A DNA stretch of 64,000 nt from Actinacidiphila paucisporea (lineage in GTDB: Bacteria; Actinomycetota; Actinomycetes; Streptomycetales; Streptomycetaceae). The notes beneath the pieces are model-generated. The model had not been told where the DNA came from. It did no database searches and saw nothing but the letters and a program-made list of their open reading frames with translations. Positions within the stretch are counted from its first letter, which is position 1, and each line of letters opens with the position of its first letter. The stretch lies in contig NZ_FRBI01000005.1 of NCBI RefSeq assembly GCF_900142575.1, forward strand, positions 248,001-312,000, given 5' to 3'. The translations under genes were made by a program, and so were the position numbers. Shown in pieces: positions 55,562 through 63,639 of the stretch.

Positions 55562-56386
55562 TCAGGCCGCCGGCGCCACCGGTGGCCCGCGCCGGGCCAG
55601 GGAGTGCCGCAGCAGAACCGTGCGGTAGCCGGGGCCTTCCGCGTCACCCGTACGCCGTACGCCGCGGGGCCGGACCGCGAGCACCGCGGCGGCGAGGGCG
55701 GAGAGCAGCGCGTGGGCCCGGCAGAGGACCGCTGGGCTGAGCACGGCAAGCCCCGCCGCGCCCCGTACGGACAGCCGGGTCAGCCGCCACAGCGCGGCCT
55801 CGCCCCGGCGCAGCAGCCAGCCCGCCACCACGGCGGCCAGCAGGTGGCCGAGCACCATCGGCAGCGAGCACATCGGCAGGGACGACATCGCGAGGTGCGT
55901 GCCGCCGCCGGCCCGGGGTGCCATGCCGGGCATGTCCGGCATCGACAGCGGGCCGTTCGGGTCGATGCCCGCGTTGATGAGGGTCTGCCGGGCCGACTGG
56001 GCGGTGAGCCGCGGTCCCGGGCTGCCGCACACCAGCCGGGCGGCGATCGACAACAGGCCGCCACCGTGGTCACTCGAAGGAGTGAGTGACTGCGTGGCGC
56101 ACATCTGACCCGCACCGAAGACCGTGTGCAGGGCGAGCTGGCCCGCCGCGAGGACGGCGGCGATGCCCGGCAGCGTCCGCTCACGGCCCGCCAGCGGTGC
56201 GACGACGGCGAAGACCGCCACCCATCCGAGCACCAGCGACCACACCGGCACCGCGGTGCCCGAGGCCAGTGTGTGCCCGGCTGCGGCCAGCACGACGCAG
56301 ACCGCGGTGAACACCGCGGCCCGCAGCAGTCTCATGCCGGCGCCTGCGCGCGCGGCGGTGGCGGGGGAAGCCATGGCGGCCGTCAT
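55562..56386 (-). CDS. Membrane protein with Met/His-rich segment, in the copper block
   Basis: 274 residues (260 if starting at the third Met). About five to six membrane helices. A central outside loop contains MPDMPGMAP, and GGTHLAMSSLPMCSLPMVLG follows, with methionines, histidines and a cysteine well placed to bind Cu(I). No known family recognised. Because it sits directly upstream of the YcnI, SCO, PCu(A)C and CopCD genes on the same strand, a copper-handling role is likely. Confidence 0.75.
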   Translation of the reverse strand: MTAAMASPATAARAGAGMRLLRAAVFTAVCVVLAAAGHTLASGTAVPVWSLVLGWVAVFAVVAPLAGRERTLPGIAAVLAAGQLALHTVFGAGQMCATQSLTPSSDHGGGLLSIAARLVCGSPGPRLTAQSARQTLINAGIDPNGPLSMPDMPGMAPRAGGGTHLAMSSLPMCSLPMVLGHLLAAVVAGWLLRRGEAALWRLTRLSVRGAAGLAVLSPAVLCRAHALLSALAAAVLAVRPRGVRRTGDAEGPGYRTVLLRHSLARRGPPVAPAA

Positions 56387-56579
56387 CTTCTCACCGCGGG
56401 CACGGGCACGGAACAGGGGGGTGTCCGGCTCGCGGTGGTGTGTCCGGCTGATTCCTTACACCCGTACGCCGGGCGCACGCATCCGCCGAATGAGCGGGAT
56501 CACGTCAACCCCACGCTTACGAAGTGCTCTTCGCGGCAATACGTATCCGTATGTCGAGCCGCAGCCAGGAGGCTGGAGC

Positions 56580-57071
56580 ATGAGCATCTGGTGGTCCCTC
56601 CATTTGCGGCGCGAGGCTGCGAGCGTCCCGCTCGCCCGGAGACTTCTGCTGGGGACCATGGAGACCGCCGGGGTCGACCCCGACATCTCCTTCGATCTCT
56701 CGGTGGCCCTGTCCGAGGCGTGCGCTAACGCCGTGGAACACGCCGGATCGGCGACCGGTTACTGCGTCACCGCCCTGATCGACGGTGACTGCTGCCGGAT
56801 CGAGGTCGCCGACTCCGGGCCGGGTTCATCCCGCGACCGCACTTCCGAGTTCGACCGAACGTCCGAATTCGACAGAAAACCCGACTGGGTCCTGCACCCG
56901 GCCCGGCCGCTGACCCACCGGGGCCAGTATGCCGAGCACGGGCGCGGACTCTTCCTGATCGAGGCGCTGGTGGACCATGTGCGCTTCCACGACCGGCCGG
57001 GGCACGGCACGGTCGTGTCCTTCGACAAGGTGCTGAAGTGGCGTGACGACGCGCTGCTGAAGGCGTCCTGA
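56580..57071 (+). CDS. Serine-kinase-type ATPase (anti-sigma-factor-like)
   Basis: 163 residues from an ATG with GGAGG upstream. Histidine-kinase-like ATPase fold: N-box SEACANAVEHA, G1 VADSGPG, and G2 HGRGLFLIEALVD. This is the RsbW/SpoIIAB group of Streptomyces, which bind or phosphorylate anti-sigma antagonists. A short tandem duplication gives the twice-repeated RTSEFD in the lid. Divergent from the copper block. A SpoIIE-type phosphatase lies 1.6 kb away. Confidence 0.85.
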   Translation: MSIWWSLHLRREAASVPLARRLLLGTMETAGVDPDISFDLSVALSEACANAVEHAGSATGYCVTALIDGDCCRIEVADSGPGSSRDRTSEFDRTSEFDRKPDWVLHPARPLTHRGQYAEHGRGLFLIEALVDHVRFHDRPGHGTVVSFDKVLKWRDDALLKAS

Positions 57072-57102
57072 CGCCTTCGACGGCGCCGGGCCGCGCGGAC
57101 GG

Positions 57103-58617
57103 TCAGCCCCGCAGGGCCGCCATCCACGCCTCGACCTCGTCCGCGCCGCGCGGCAGCGCCCCGGACAGATTGCGGCTGCCGTCGGACGTCACGAGGATGT
57201 CGTCCTCGATGCGCACCCCGATGCCGCGGTATTGCTGCGGCACGGTCAGGTCGTCGGCCTGGAAGTACAGCCCGGGCTCGACGGTGAGGACCATGCCGGG
57301 CTCCAGGGTGCAGTCCACGTACGCCTCGGTCCGCGCGTGCGCGCAGTCGTGGACGTCGAGGCCGAGCATGTGCCCGGTGCCGTGCAGGGTCCAGCGGCGC
57401 TGCAGCCCCAGTTGGAGCACCCGATCGACGGGGCCGTCGATCAGGCCCCACTCGACGAGGTGCTCGGCCAGCACGCGCTGCGCGGCCTCGTGGAAGTCGC
57501 GGTAGGCGGCGCCCGGCTTGACCGCGTCGATGCCCGCCTGCTGCGCCGCGTGGACGGCGTCGTAGACCTGCCGCTGAAGGGGCGTGAAGCGCCCGCTGAC
57601 CGGCAGCGTACGGGTGACGTCCGCGGTGTAGAGGGAGCGGGTCTCGACGCCCGCGTCGAGCAGCAGCAGGTCGCCGGAGCGGACCGGGCCGTCGTTGCGG
57701 ACCCAGTGCAGGGTGGTGGCGTGCGGCCCCGAGGCGCAGATCGAGCCGTAGCCGACGTCGTTGCCCTCGACCCGGGCGCGCAGGAAGAACGTGCCTTCGA
57801 TATAGCGCTCCGAGGTGGCCTCGGCCTTGTCCAGCACCTTGACGACGTCCTCGAAGCCGCGCGCGGTCGAGGCGCAGGCCTTCTCCAGCTCGGCGATCTC
57901 GAAGTCGTCCTTGACCGCCCGCAGCTCGGAGAGGAAGGCGGTCAGCTCCGCGTCCCGCTCGGCCGTCACCTTGTCGGTGAGCGCGGCCTCGATGCCCGTG
58001 TCGTGGCCGCGGACTACCCGGACCGGGCCGGTGGCCTCGCGCAGGTCCGCCGGCGCCTTGCGCACGTCGCGGCACGGCAGCCCGAGCAGCTGCTCGGCCT
58101 CGGCCAGGCTGTGCCGGCGGCCGACCCACAGCTCGCCCTGGCCGTCGAGCCAGAACTCGCCGTTCTCCCGGTTCGAGCGCGGCAGCAGATACGCCGTCGC
58201 CTCGTGCCCGCCGTCCGCCAGCGGTTCGAGCACCAGGACCGCGTCCTGCGTTTGGTCGCCGGTGAGGTGCACGTATTCGGTGGCGGCCCTGAAGGGGTAC
58301 TCGGTGTCGTTGGACCGCGTCCGCAGCTTGCCCGCGGGGACGACGATCCGCTCGCCGGGGAAGCGCGCGGAGACCGCGGCGCGGCGGGCCGCGGTGTAGC
58401 CGGCCTGCGCGATGGGCGTCAGGCCGTGCATCTCGGTGTCCGCCCAGCCCGTCTTCATCGCGGCGGCCAGCTCGTCGGACACCGCCGGGTAGAGGCCGTT
58501 CTTGCGCTGCTTGATCGGCTTGTCCTGGGCGGCGCCCTGCGCGTCCTCCGCCGCCCTGTCCTGCGCCGCGCGCTGCTCTTCCCCGGTCGCGCCCTGCTGC
58601 TGGTCGGCCTGCGCCAC
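57103..58617 (-). CDS. Aminopeptidase P (Xaa-Pro aminopeptidase), M24 family
   Basis: 504 residues. N-terminal creatinase-like domain about 60-235. M24 metal ligands in order: D in LLLLDAGVETR, D in YTADVTRTLP, H in GTGHMLGLDVHD, E in LTVEPGLYF and E in GVRIEDDILVT. It removes an N-terminal residue before proline. Acidic/Gln-rich extension at the N-terminus. Cytoplasmic. Convergent with the kinase gene. Confidence 0.95.
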   Translation of the reverse strand: MAQADQQQGATGEEQRAAQDRAAEDAQGAAQDKPIKQRKNGLYPAVSDELAAAMKTGWADTEMHGLTPIAQAGYTAARRAAVSARFPGERIVVPAGKLRTRSNDTEYPFRAATEYVHLTGDQTQDAVLVLEPLADGGHEATAYLLPRSNRENGEFWLDGQGELWVGRRHSLAEAEQLLGLPCRDVRKAPADLREATGPVRVVRGHDTGIEAALTDKVTAERDAELTAFLSELRAVKDDFEIAELEKACASTARGFEDVVKVLDKAEATSERYIEGTFFLRARVEGNDVGYGSICASGPHATTLHWVRNDGPVRSGDLLLLDAGVETRSLYTADVTRTLPVSGRFTPLQRQVYDAVHAAQQAGIDAVKPGAAYRDFHEAAQRVLAEHLVEWGLIDGPVDRVLQLGLQRRWTLHGTGHMLGLDVHDCAHARTEAYVDCTLEPGMVLTVEPGLYFQADDLTVPQQYRGIGVRIEDDILVTSDGSRNLSGALPRGADEVEAWMAALRG

Positions 58618-58669
58618 TTCCCTGCCTCCTCCTGATGAACCCGTTCGTCCATCGTAGGCGGGCGGCGGG

Positions 58670-60316
58670 TCAGTCGAAACGGGCCACCAGCAGCACCAGG
58701 TCCTCCTCGCCCCCCGTCGCGTCCAGACCGTCGGGCAGCACGCTGTGCAGGAGGTGGTCGGCCAGCAGCCCCGGGTCCTCGCGTACGGGCGCGGGCGCGC
58801 TCTGGGCGACCGCGTGGACCCGGGCGAGGGCCCGGTCGGCGGACTCGCCGGTCCGGTGCAGCAGCCCGTCGGTGTAGAGCACCAGGCTCTCGCCGGACCG
58901 TACGTGCAGCTCGACGCTGGGCGCCTCCCAGCAGCTGAGCATGTTCAGCGGCGCGGACAGCGAGGTCTCGACGTATTCGCAGCGGTGGTCGCCGACCAGC
59001 AGCGGCGGGCAGTGCCCGGCGCCCGCCAGCGTCACCTTGCGCCCGCCGGGCGGCAGCGGCGCGCACACATGACCGAAGAGCGCGGTCGCGGAGCGCCCCG
59101 GCTCGGTCAGTCTGAGCAGCAGTTCGAGGTCGGAGAGCACCGCGACCGGATCCTCGCCCTCTATTACCGCGTACGCCCGCAGGGACGCCCGCAGCCGGCC
59201 CATCGCCGCCACCGCGCCCGGACCCGCTCCCGTCACCCCGCCCACGGCCAGGCCGAGCGCACCCTCGGGCAGTGGCAGGGCGTCGTACCAGTCGCCGCCG
59301 CCGCGCGGTCCGGTGCGGTGGCGTACGGCCATCCGCACGCCGGGGACGCGCGGCAGCCGGGCGGGCAGCGTCTGCGCGGCCAGCTCGGCAACCGCCCGGC
59401 GCACCCGGGCCAGCTCCAGGCCGCGGGCGATGTGCTCACCGGCCATCCGCAGGTAGAGGCCGGTCAGCCGGCGCTGCCGGTCGGTGGGTTCCGCGGCCTC
59501 GTCGTAGAACCAGACGACGCTGCCCAGCCGGCTCGTGGCGGGGGTGGAGTACGCGCCGAGGAGTGTGGAGGAGTCGCGGAAATCCGTGGAGGCGTGGGGA
59601 AAACCTGTGGAGGTGTCAGAAAAGTCTGCGGGGGAGTCAGGAAGGGCCGTGGAAAGGGCGTCCAGGCCCGTGGACGAGTCGGCGCTGTTTGTGGAGAAGT
59701 CGTCGACGCGAGGTGAGAATCCGGTGCCGTTCGCGGTGAGCGCGAGACCGTAGGCGGCGCCGAGGCCGAGCTGTGCGGCGACCTCGCGATGCCGGGCGTC
59801 CGGCCGCCCGCCGTGCCGCAGGTCGGCGTGTACGGCCTCGTCGGCGCCGACCGGGCCGCGGCCGAACGCCACGGTCTCCAGCGCGCCCAGATCCCCGTGG
59901 GCGAGACCGAGGCCCACTGTGGTGTCGGGGCCGAGGCCGTCGGCGGGCGCGAGCGCGATCAGGCCACGTCGGGCGCCGACCAGGGTGGCCCCGGCCTGCA
60001 CGACCTCACGCAGCGTGTCGTCGAGCAGCGCGGTACGAGCCAGCCGTTCGGTCAGTTCGTGCAACAGGGACAGGTCGCAGACCCAGGACGCGAGGCGGTC
60101 CTGCACGGCCAGCGAGTGCTCGGGCGAGCCGCGCTCCGGCAGCGCCGGAGCCGGTAGGGCCGCCGGTACGGGTGAGGCCGGCGGGACGGGTGGGGAGGGC
60201 GCGGCCGCGAGGACGGCAGCGGAGGAGGGCACGGTGGCGGCAGGCGCAGCCGGAGTATGCGCCGCGGCGGGCCTGAGTGGCTCGCTTCCGGCCACTTTTC
60301 TGACGTGGGCCGGGTT
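58670..60316 (-). CDS. PP2C-type phosphatase (SpoIIE domain) with GAF-like sensor
   Basis: 548 residues from the Met giving MNPAHVRKV. N-terminal Ala/Pro-rich stretch to about 60; GAF-like domain about 75-200; a serine/threonine/aspartate-rich insertion of seven-residue repeats (about 205-260); the rest of the GAF; then the SpoIIE phosphatase about 345-545 (GGDWYDALPLPEG, VTGAGPGAVAAMG, LVLYTDGLLHRTG). This kind dephosphorylates anti-sigma antagonists. The insertion comes from a 21-bp minisatellite at 59544-59711. Confidence 0.88.
   Translation of the reverse strand, partial: NPAHVRKVAGSEPLRPAAAHTPAAPAATVPSSAAVLAAAPSPPVPPASPVPAALPAPALPERGSPEHSLAVQDRLASWVCDLSLLHELTERLARTALLDDTLREVVQAGATLVGARRGLIALAPADGLGPDTTVGLGLAHGDLGALETVAFGRGPVGADEAVHADLRHGGRPDARHREVAAQLGLGAAYGLALTANGTGFSPRVDDFSTNSADSSTGLDALSTALPDSPADFSDTSTGFPHASTDFRDSSTLLGAYSTPATSRLGSVVWFYDEAAEPTDRQRRLTGLYLRMAGEHIARGLELARVRRAVAELAAQTLPARLPRVPGVRMAVRHRTGPRGGGDWYDALPLPEGALGLAVGGVTGAGPGAVAAMGRLRASLRAYAVIEGEDPVAVLSDLELLLRLTEPGRSATALFGHVCAPLPPGGRKVTLAGAGHCPPLLVGDHRCEYVETSLSAPLNMLSCWEAPSVELHVRSGESLVLYTDGLLHRTGESADRALARVHAVAQSAPAPVREDPGLLADHLLHSVLPDGLDATGGEEDLVLLVARFD
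59544..59711. repeat. 21-bp minisatellite, eight units, within the SpoIIE phosphatase gene
   Basis: Units start with GTGGAG or a close variant at 59544, 59565, 59586, 59607, 59628, 59649, 59670 and 59691, always 21 bases apart. On the coding (minus) strand they encode xSTxxxD-type heptads. On the other strand the same frame length gives VExSxKx heptads. Confidence 0.9.
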
Positions 60317-60896
60317 CATGGCCGGGAACTTCCGGCCAGCGGCCAGCGGGTGGGGCAATCAGCGCTTTTCGTTCGCAGTGCGCGGAGCACCTGCATGATT
60401 AGCATCGCAAACCCCCATGTGTGCTGCGCCGCTATCAAGGAACCCACTTCTACACGCCTCCTCGTGGGCATGTCCAGGATTGTCCTGGTACAGAGAGTGG
60501 TGTCGGAGTCCTTGCGGTGGACACCCTCGACGCAATACGTTGGCTGAAAACAGCTACCCCCGTCCTATGCGCGCTGTCGACTGATCCCAGCCAACAGCGC
60601 GTCATATTGCGGGCGATGGGTAGGAACCCGATGTCTGGCTCAAGCGTCGTAAGTACGTAATCAGTTGACGGCCGACCCAACCCCGAGTGGTGAGGGGTGC
60701 TGGGCCCGACGTGCCCCACGAACAGTGGGTCACGATCAGGGCACCATGAACAGACAAGCGCCATATGCGCGCTACCCTCCGCTACGTTCCACGCTCGGCT
60801 GGCGGCGTGATGTGCTGCCTCGTAAGCGGTGTGCTCGACAAGTTACGTTCTGTAATGGGCAGATCCCTGGGCGTTAACGGAAAGGAACGAGCGCTG
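60317..60896. other. 580-bp gene-poor region before the primase-like gene
   Basis: No convincing gene. An open frame from about 60517 (47 codons) has only weak third-position G/C bias, so I reject it as coding. The region has lower GC, several AT-rich patches (near 60575-60615, 60645-60670 and 60840-60860) and may hold promoters or a long leader for the downstream gene. Confidence 0.55.
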
Positions 60897-61589
60897 ATGC
60901 GCGAGATCCTCGGAAGGCGACGCAAGCTCTCACTCCAGCGAAAGGAGCGGACCGCGTTGCTCAACGCGGCGCTCACTTACGCCGAACAGTGGCAATGGCG
61001 AGTCGTGCCCGGAGTCGGGTTCGACAGCCGCGGCAGTTGGCGGGCGGCAGGAGCGCAGCCCTGCGCCTGCGCGCGCCCCAACTGCCCGGTGCCCGGGGCG
61101 CACCCGCTCGACCCCGAACTGCTGGCCGCGACCCGCGACCCGCGGATGGTGCGCTCCTGGTGGACCCGCAGGCCCGACGCGCCGGTGGTGCTCGCCACCG
61201 GCGACCGGGTGTCCGCGGCGAGCCTGCCCGCGGTTGCGGGCGCACGGGCGCTGGAAGCGATGGAAGGCCTCGGGGTGCGGCTCGGCCCTGTGGTCGCCAC
61301 CCCCACCCGCTATCTCCTGCTGGTCGCTCCCTACTCGCTCGCCGAACTGGGCGAACTGCTCGACAGTCACGAGTGGGTGCCCACGTCGCTGCGTTACCAC
61401 GGCGACGGCGGCTACGTGGTGCTGCCGCCGTCGAGCAGCAGCGCCGGGCAGTTGCGCTGGGTGCGGCCGCCGCTGCCGGACGAGCGGACCGGTGGTTCGG
61501 CACCCTGGCTGCCACCGATCGGCGGTCTGGTGGACGCACTGGTCCGGGCCGGCCGCACGGCGCCGGACGGCGACCGGCTGACGTTCTGA
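60897..61589 (+). CDS. Short primase/polymerase (Prim-Pol)-like protein
   Basis: 230 residues from the ATG preceded by GGAAAGGAAC. Contains CACARPNCPVPGAHPL, a cysteine pattern typical of the small Zn-binding loop of bifunctional primase-polymerase domains, and GVRLGPVVATPTRYLLLVAP. The usual Asp-x-Asp metal motif of the catalytic core is not obvious. It is probably an N-terminal-like domain standing alone, with doubtful enzyme activity. A conserved gene in Streptomyces near pheA, as I recall. Alternative starts upstream exist but lack a ribosome-binding site. Confidence 0.7.
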   Translation: MREILGRRRKLSLQRKERTALLNAALTYAEQWQWRVVPGVGFDSRGSWRAAGAQPCACARPNCPVPGAHPLDPELLAATRDPRMVRSWWTRRPDAPVVLATGDRVSAASLPAVAGARALEAMEGLGVRLGPVVATPTRYLLLVAPYSLAELGELLDSHEWVPTSLRYHGDGGYVVLPPSSSSAGQLRWVRPPLPDERTGGSAPWLPPIGGLVDALVRAGRTAPDGDRLTF

Positions 61590-61597
61590 CCGGCTCG

Positions 61598-61656
61598 AAC
61601 GGCGGCGGGGTGGTAGCGCGTGGCACATTGCCACGCGCTACCACCCCGCCGCCGTT
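61598..61656 (+). terminator. Very long perfect hairpin, terminator of the primase-like gene
   Basis: 27-bp perfect stem (61598-61624 with 61630-61656) and a 5-base loop, then TTTCCC. Bidirectional in form, but the neighbouring gene downstream is co-directional. It starts nine bases after the stop codon. Confidence 0.9.
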
Positions 61657-61905
61657 TCCCGTGCCACCTGCGCCGATCTGTGCGCGCGGGCTTACGCGTT
61701 ACGCACGCGGTGCGGCGTACGGTCGATGCCTGCTCGTACGAACGGACGTGCACCCCGCACTCACCCGTTCGGGTAGCCCTCGTCCGCGAGTGGCCGCAGG
61801 AGCGGCGACGGGTGGGGCGGAGGGGCCGGATGTCATGATCCGGCCCGCTATGTTCGGATCAGCGTATTCCGCTATTTCCGCCATCGACACACAGGGGAGC
61901 GTCAC

Positions 61906-62118
61906 ATGGCATCGCAGCAGCCGGCGCAGGAGACCGGCAACCGGTTGCGTCTGATCGCCGCCGCCAGTGTCGCCGCGCTCGCCGTGGTGCTCCCGCTCGC
62001 CGCGGCGACCGCGGGCCCGCACGACGGCGCCCATCGCGGCAACGCGGGCCACAGCGCGTCGCACCGCACGCCGGACGTGGATCCGGAGGGCCCGTCCGGT
62101 GCGGTCGACGGCGACTGA
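61906..62118 (+). CDS. Short secreted peptide, function unknown
   Basis: 70 residues. RBS GGGGAG, ATG, then basic NRLRL and a hydrophobic core (IAAASVAALAVVLPLAAATAG) as a signal peptide. The mature part, about 30 residues, is His/Gly/Asp-rich and hydrophilic (HDGAHRGNAGHSASHRT). It may bind metal. Small but with good codon bias. Confidence 0.65.
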   Translation: MASQQPAQETGNRLRLIAAASVAALAVVLPLAAATAGPHDGAHRGNAGHSASHRTPDVDPEGPSGAVDGD

Positions 62119-62190
62119 GGCCGCCGGTCCGCGGAGCCCGACCGGGGCGCTCGGGGGCGGTGTCCGGAGGCGGTGCCCGGACATGCAAAA

Positions 62191-62228
62191 CCCGGTCGCT
62201 GACGACGGGGGATGCATCAGCGACCGGG
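62191..62228 (-). terminator. Intrinsic terminator of the DUF5926 gene
   Basis: 12-bp stem (62191-62202 with 62217-62228), 14-base loop. On the minus strand it is followed by TTTTGC, giving a short U-run for transcription from the SEC-C gene. Confidence 0.75.
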
Positions 62229-62315
62229 CTGAATAAACGGTAACAAGACTTCGTCCGATCGCAAATTCCCCGGCGGGACGGGCCCGCCGAATCCTCTGGA
62301 TTCCAGGGGAGTTGT

Positions 62316-62358
62316 GACCGGAATCACTGACCGACCGCTCAGTCGGATCTTTCCGGTC
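62316..62358. other. Nested hairpin of unknown role
   Basis: Outer stem GACCGGAA (62316-62323) with TTCCGGTC (62351-62358). Inner stem CCGAC (62331-62335) with GTCGG (62342-62346). Lies 115 bases beyond the SEC-C gene stop. Confidence 0.45.
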
Positions 62359-62473
62359 GAGCGAACTGCCTGCCGCGGGGCGCGACCGAGGCCACGAGCC
62401 GTCCGCTCGCAGTTGCCCGGCCGCGGTTGCCCGCCTGCTGTGGTCCAGCCGGCGGACACCGGCTGGCGGTCGC

Positions 62474-63457
62474 TCAGCTGAGCGTGATCTGCCGGTTCGT
62501 GAAGCCGCTCCTGGCCCGTCGCTCCTCCGCGGTCAGCGGCTCGCCGCGGCCCAGCGTCTCGGCCAGCCGCTCGCCGAACGCGGCCGCCGGCTTCTCGACC
62601 TCGTCCGCGCCCATGCCCACCGGCAGGTCCCACACCGGCACCGTCAGCCCGTGCGCGCGGAAGGAGCCGACCAGCCGGGTCCCCTCGCCGAGCGAGGACG
62701 CACCGGCAGCGTGCAGCCGCGCCATCGCGTCCAGCAGCGCCTCCTCGGGGTGTGGCATGACCCAGCGCAGGTGGTTCTTCTCCGGCGTCTCGCACCAGTA
62801 GGCCGCGTCCACCCCGGTCAGCCGCACCGTCGGGATGGCGGCCTGGTTGGCGCGCTCCAGCGACGCGGCCACCTCGCCCGTCGCGGCCTCGGCGTCCTCC
62901 AGCCAGTATTCGAAGCCGCTGTGCACCTCGGGCACGAAGGGCGCGTCGAGGTCGAGCAGGTCCTGCAGTCGCGGCCCGTCGGGCGCGGGCCTGCGGCCCT
63001 CCACCGGGTTGCCCGGTTCCGCGGTGAGCGCCCGGGTCAGGGTGTCGGCGAGGTCGCGGCTGATGTCGCCGGAGGCGGTGTCGCTCTGCAGGCCGAGCAG
63101 GACCGCGCCGGTGTCGCGCCGCAGCCCGGGCCACGCCATCGGCAGGACCGTGCCGAGGGTGACCGAGGGCACTCCCTCGGGCAGCTTCTCCTTCAGCGTG
63201 AGCGGCACGGTCGCGGCCGGCACCAGCTCGCGCAGCGCCACCCAGTCGCACTCGCCGGGCAGGCCCTCGAACGGGCGGCGGACCAGTTCGGTCACCGCGT
63301 GCGCCGCCTCGCGGCCGTGGCAGGCCTTGTAGCGGCGGCCTGAGCCGCACGGACAGGGTTCGCGCGCACCGACCACCGGCACGGCTGCTCCCTCCGCGGT
63401 CCTGGCGGCCTGTGCGGCCCCCTTGTTCCTGGTGGCGGTCGCGCGCTTCTTGGCCAT
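62474..63457 (-). CDS. DUF5926-type protein with SEC-C zinc motif
   Basis: 327 residues. A basic N-terminus rich in Lys/Arg/Ala is followed by the SEC-C motif EPCPCGSGRRYKACHG (about 33-48), which binds zinc. The rest is a single conserved domain with FEYWLEDAEAA and WVMPHPEEALLDAMARLH. The family is typical of Streptomyces; role unknown, perhaps linked to protein export or nucleic-acid binding as in SecA tails. Confidence 0.85.
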   Translation of the reverse strand: MAKKRATATRNKGAAQAARTAEGAAVPVVGAREPCPCGSGRRYKACHGREAAHAVTELVRRPFEGLPGECDWVALRELVPAATVPLTLKEKLPEGVPSVTLGTVLPMAWPGLRRDTGAVLLGLQSDTASGDISRDLADTLTRALTAEPGNPVEGRRPAPDGPRLQDLLDLDAPFVPEVHSGFEYWLEDAEAATGEVAASLERANQAAIPTVRLTGVDAAYWCETPEKNHLRWVMPHPEEALLDAMARLHAAGASSLGEGTRLVGSFRAHGLTVPVWDLPVGMGADEVEKPAAAFGERLAETLGRGEPLTAEERRARSGFTNRQITLS

Positions 63458-63639
63458 GGCTCGGTCTCTCCCGTTGCGGCGGTATTCCGGTCCGCGAGCC
63501 TAGCGCCCGGCGGCCCTACCGCCGGACCACGACGGGCGGTCGTGCGCATACGGCCTGCGACCGTATCCACGTCTCAGCCGCGGCCGCGTACATTGCCCCG
63601 CCCTGCGCCCTGCGCCTCGGGCCGCGGGGCTGTATCGGC

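Larger units (their letters stand above)
62119..62473. other. Intergenic region with two hairpins
   Basis: About 350 bases between convergent genes. It holds the terminator at 62191-62228 and the nested hairpin at 62316-62358; nothing else recognised. Confidence 0.6.

Noticed and set aside
59565..59711. TGTGGAGAA-like words in the minisatellite as further DnaA boxes
   Set aside because: They result from the repeat unit, mostly mismatch the box at two or more places and lie within a gene.
60517..60660. Short plus frame of 47 codons before the primase-like gene
   Set aside because: Third-position G/C is low compared with all neighbours and the ribosome-binding site is weak.
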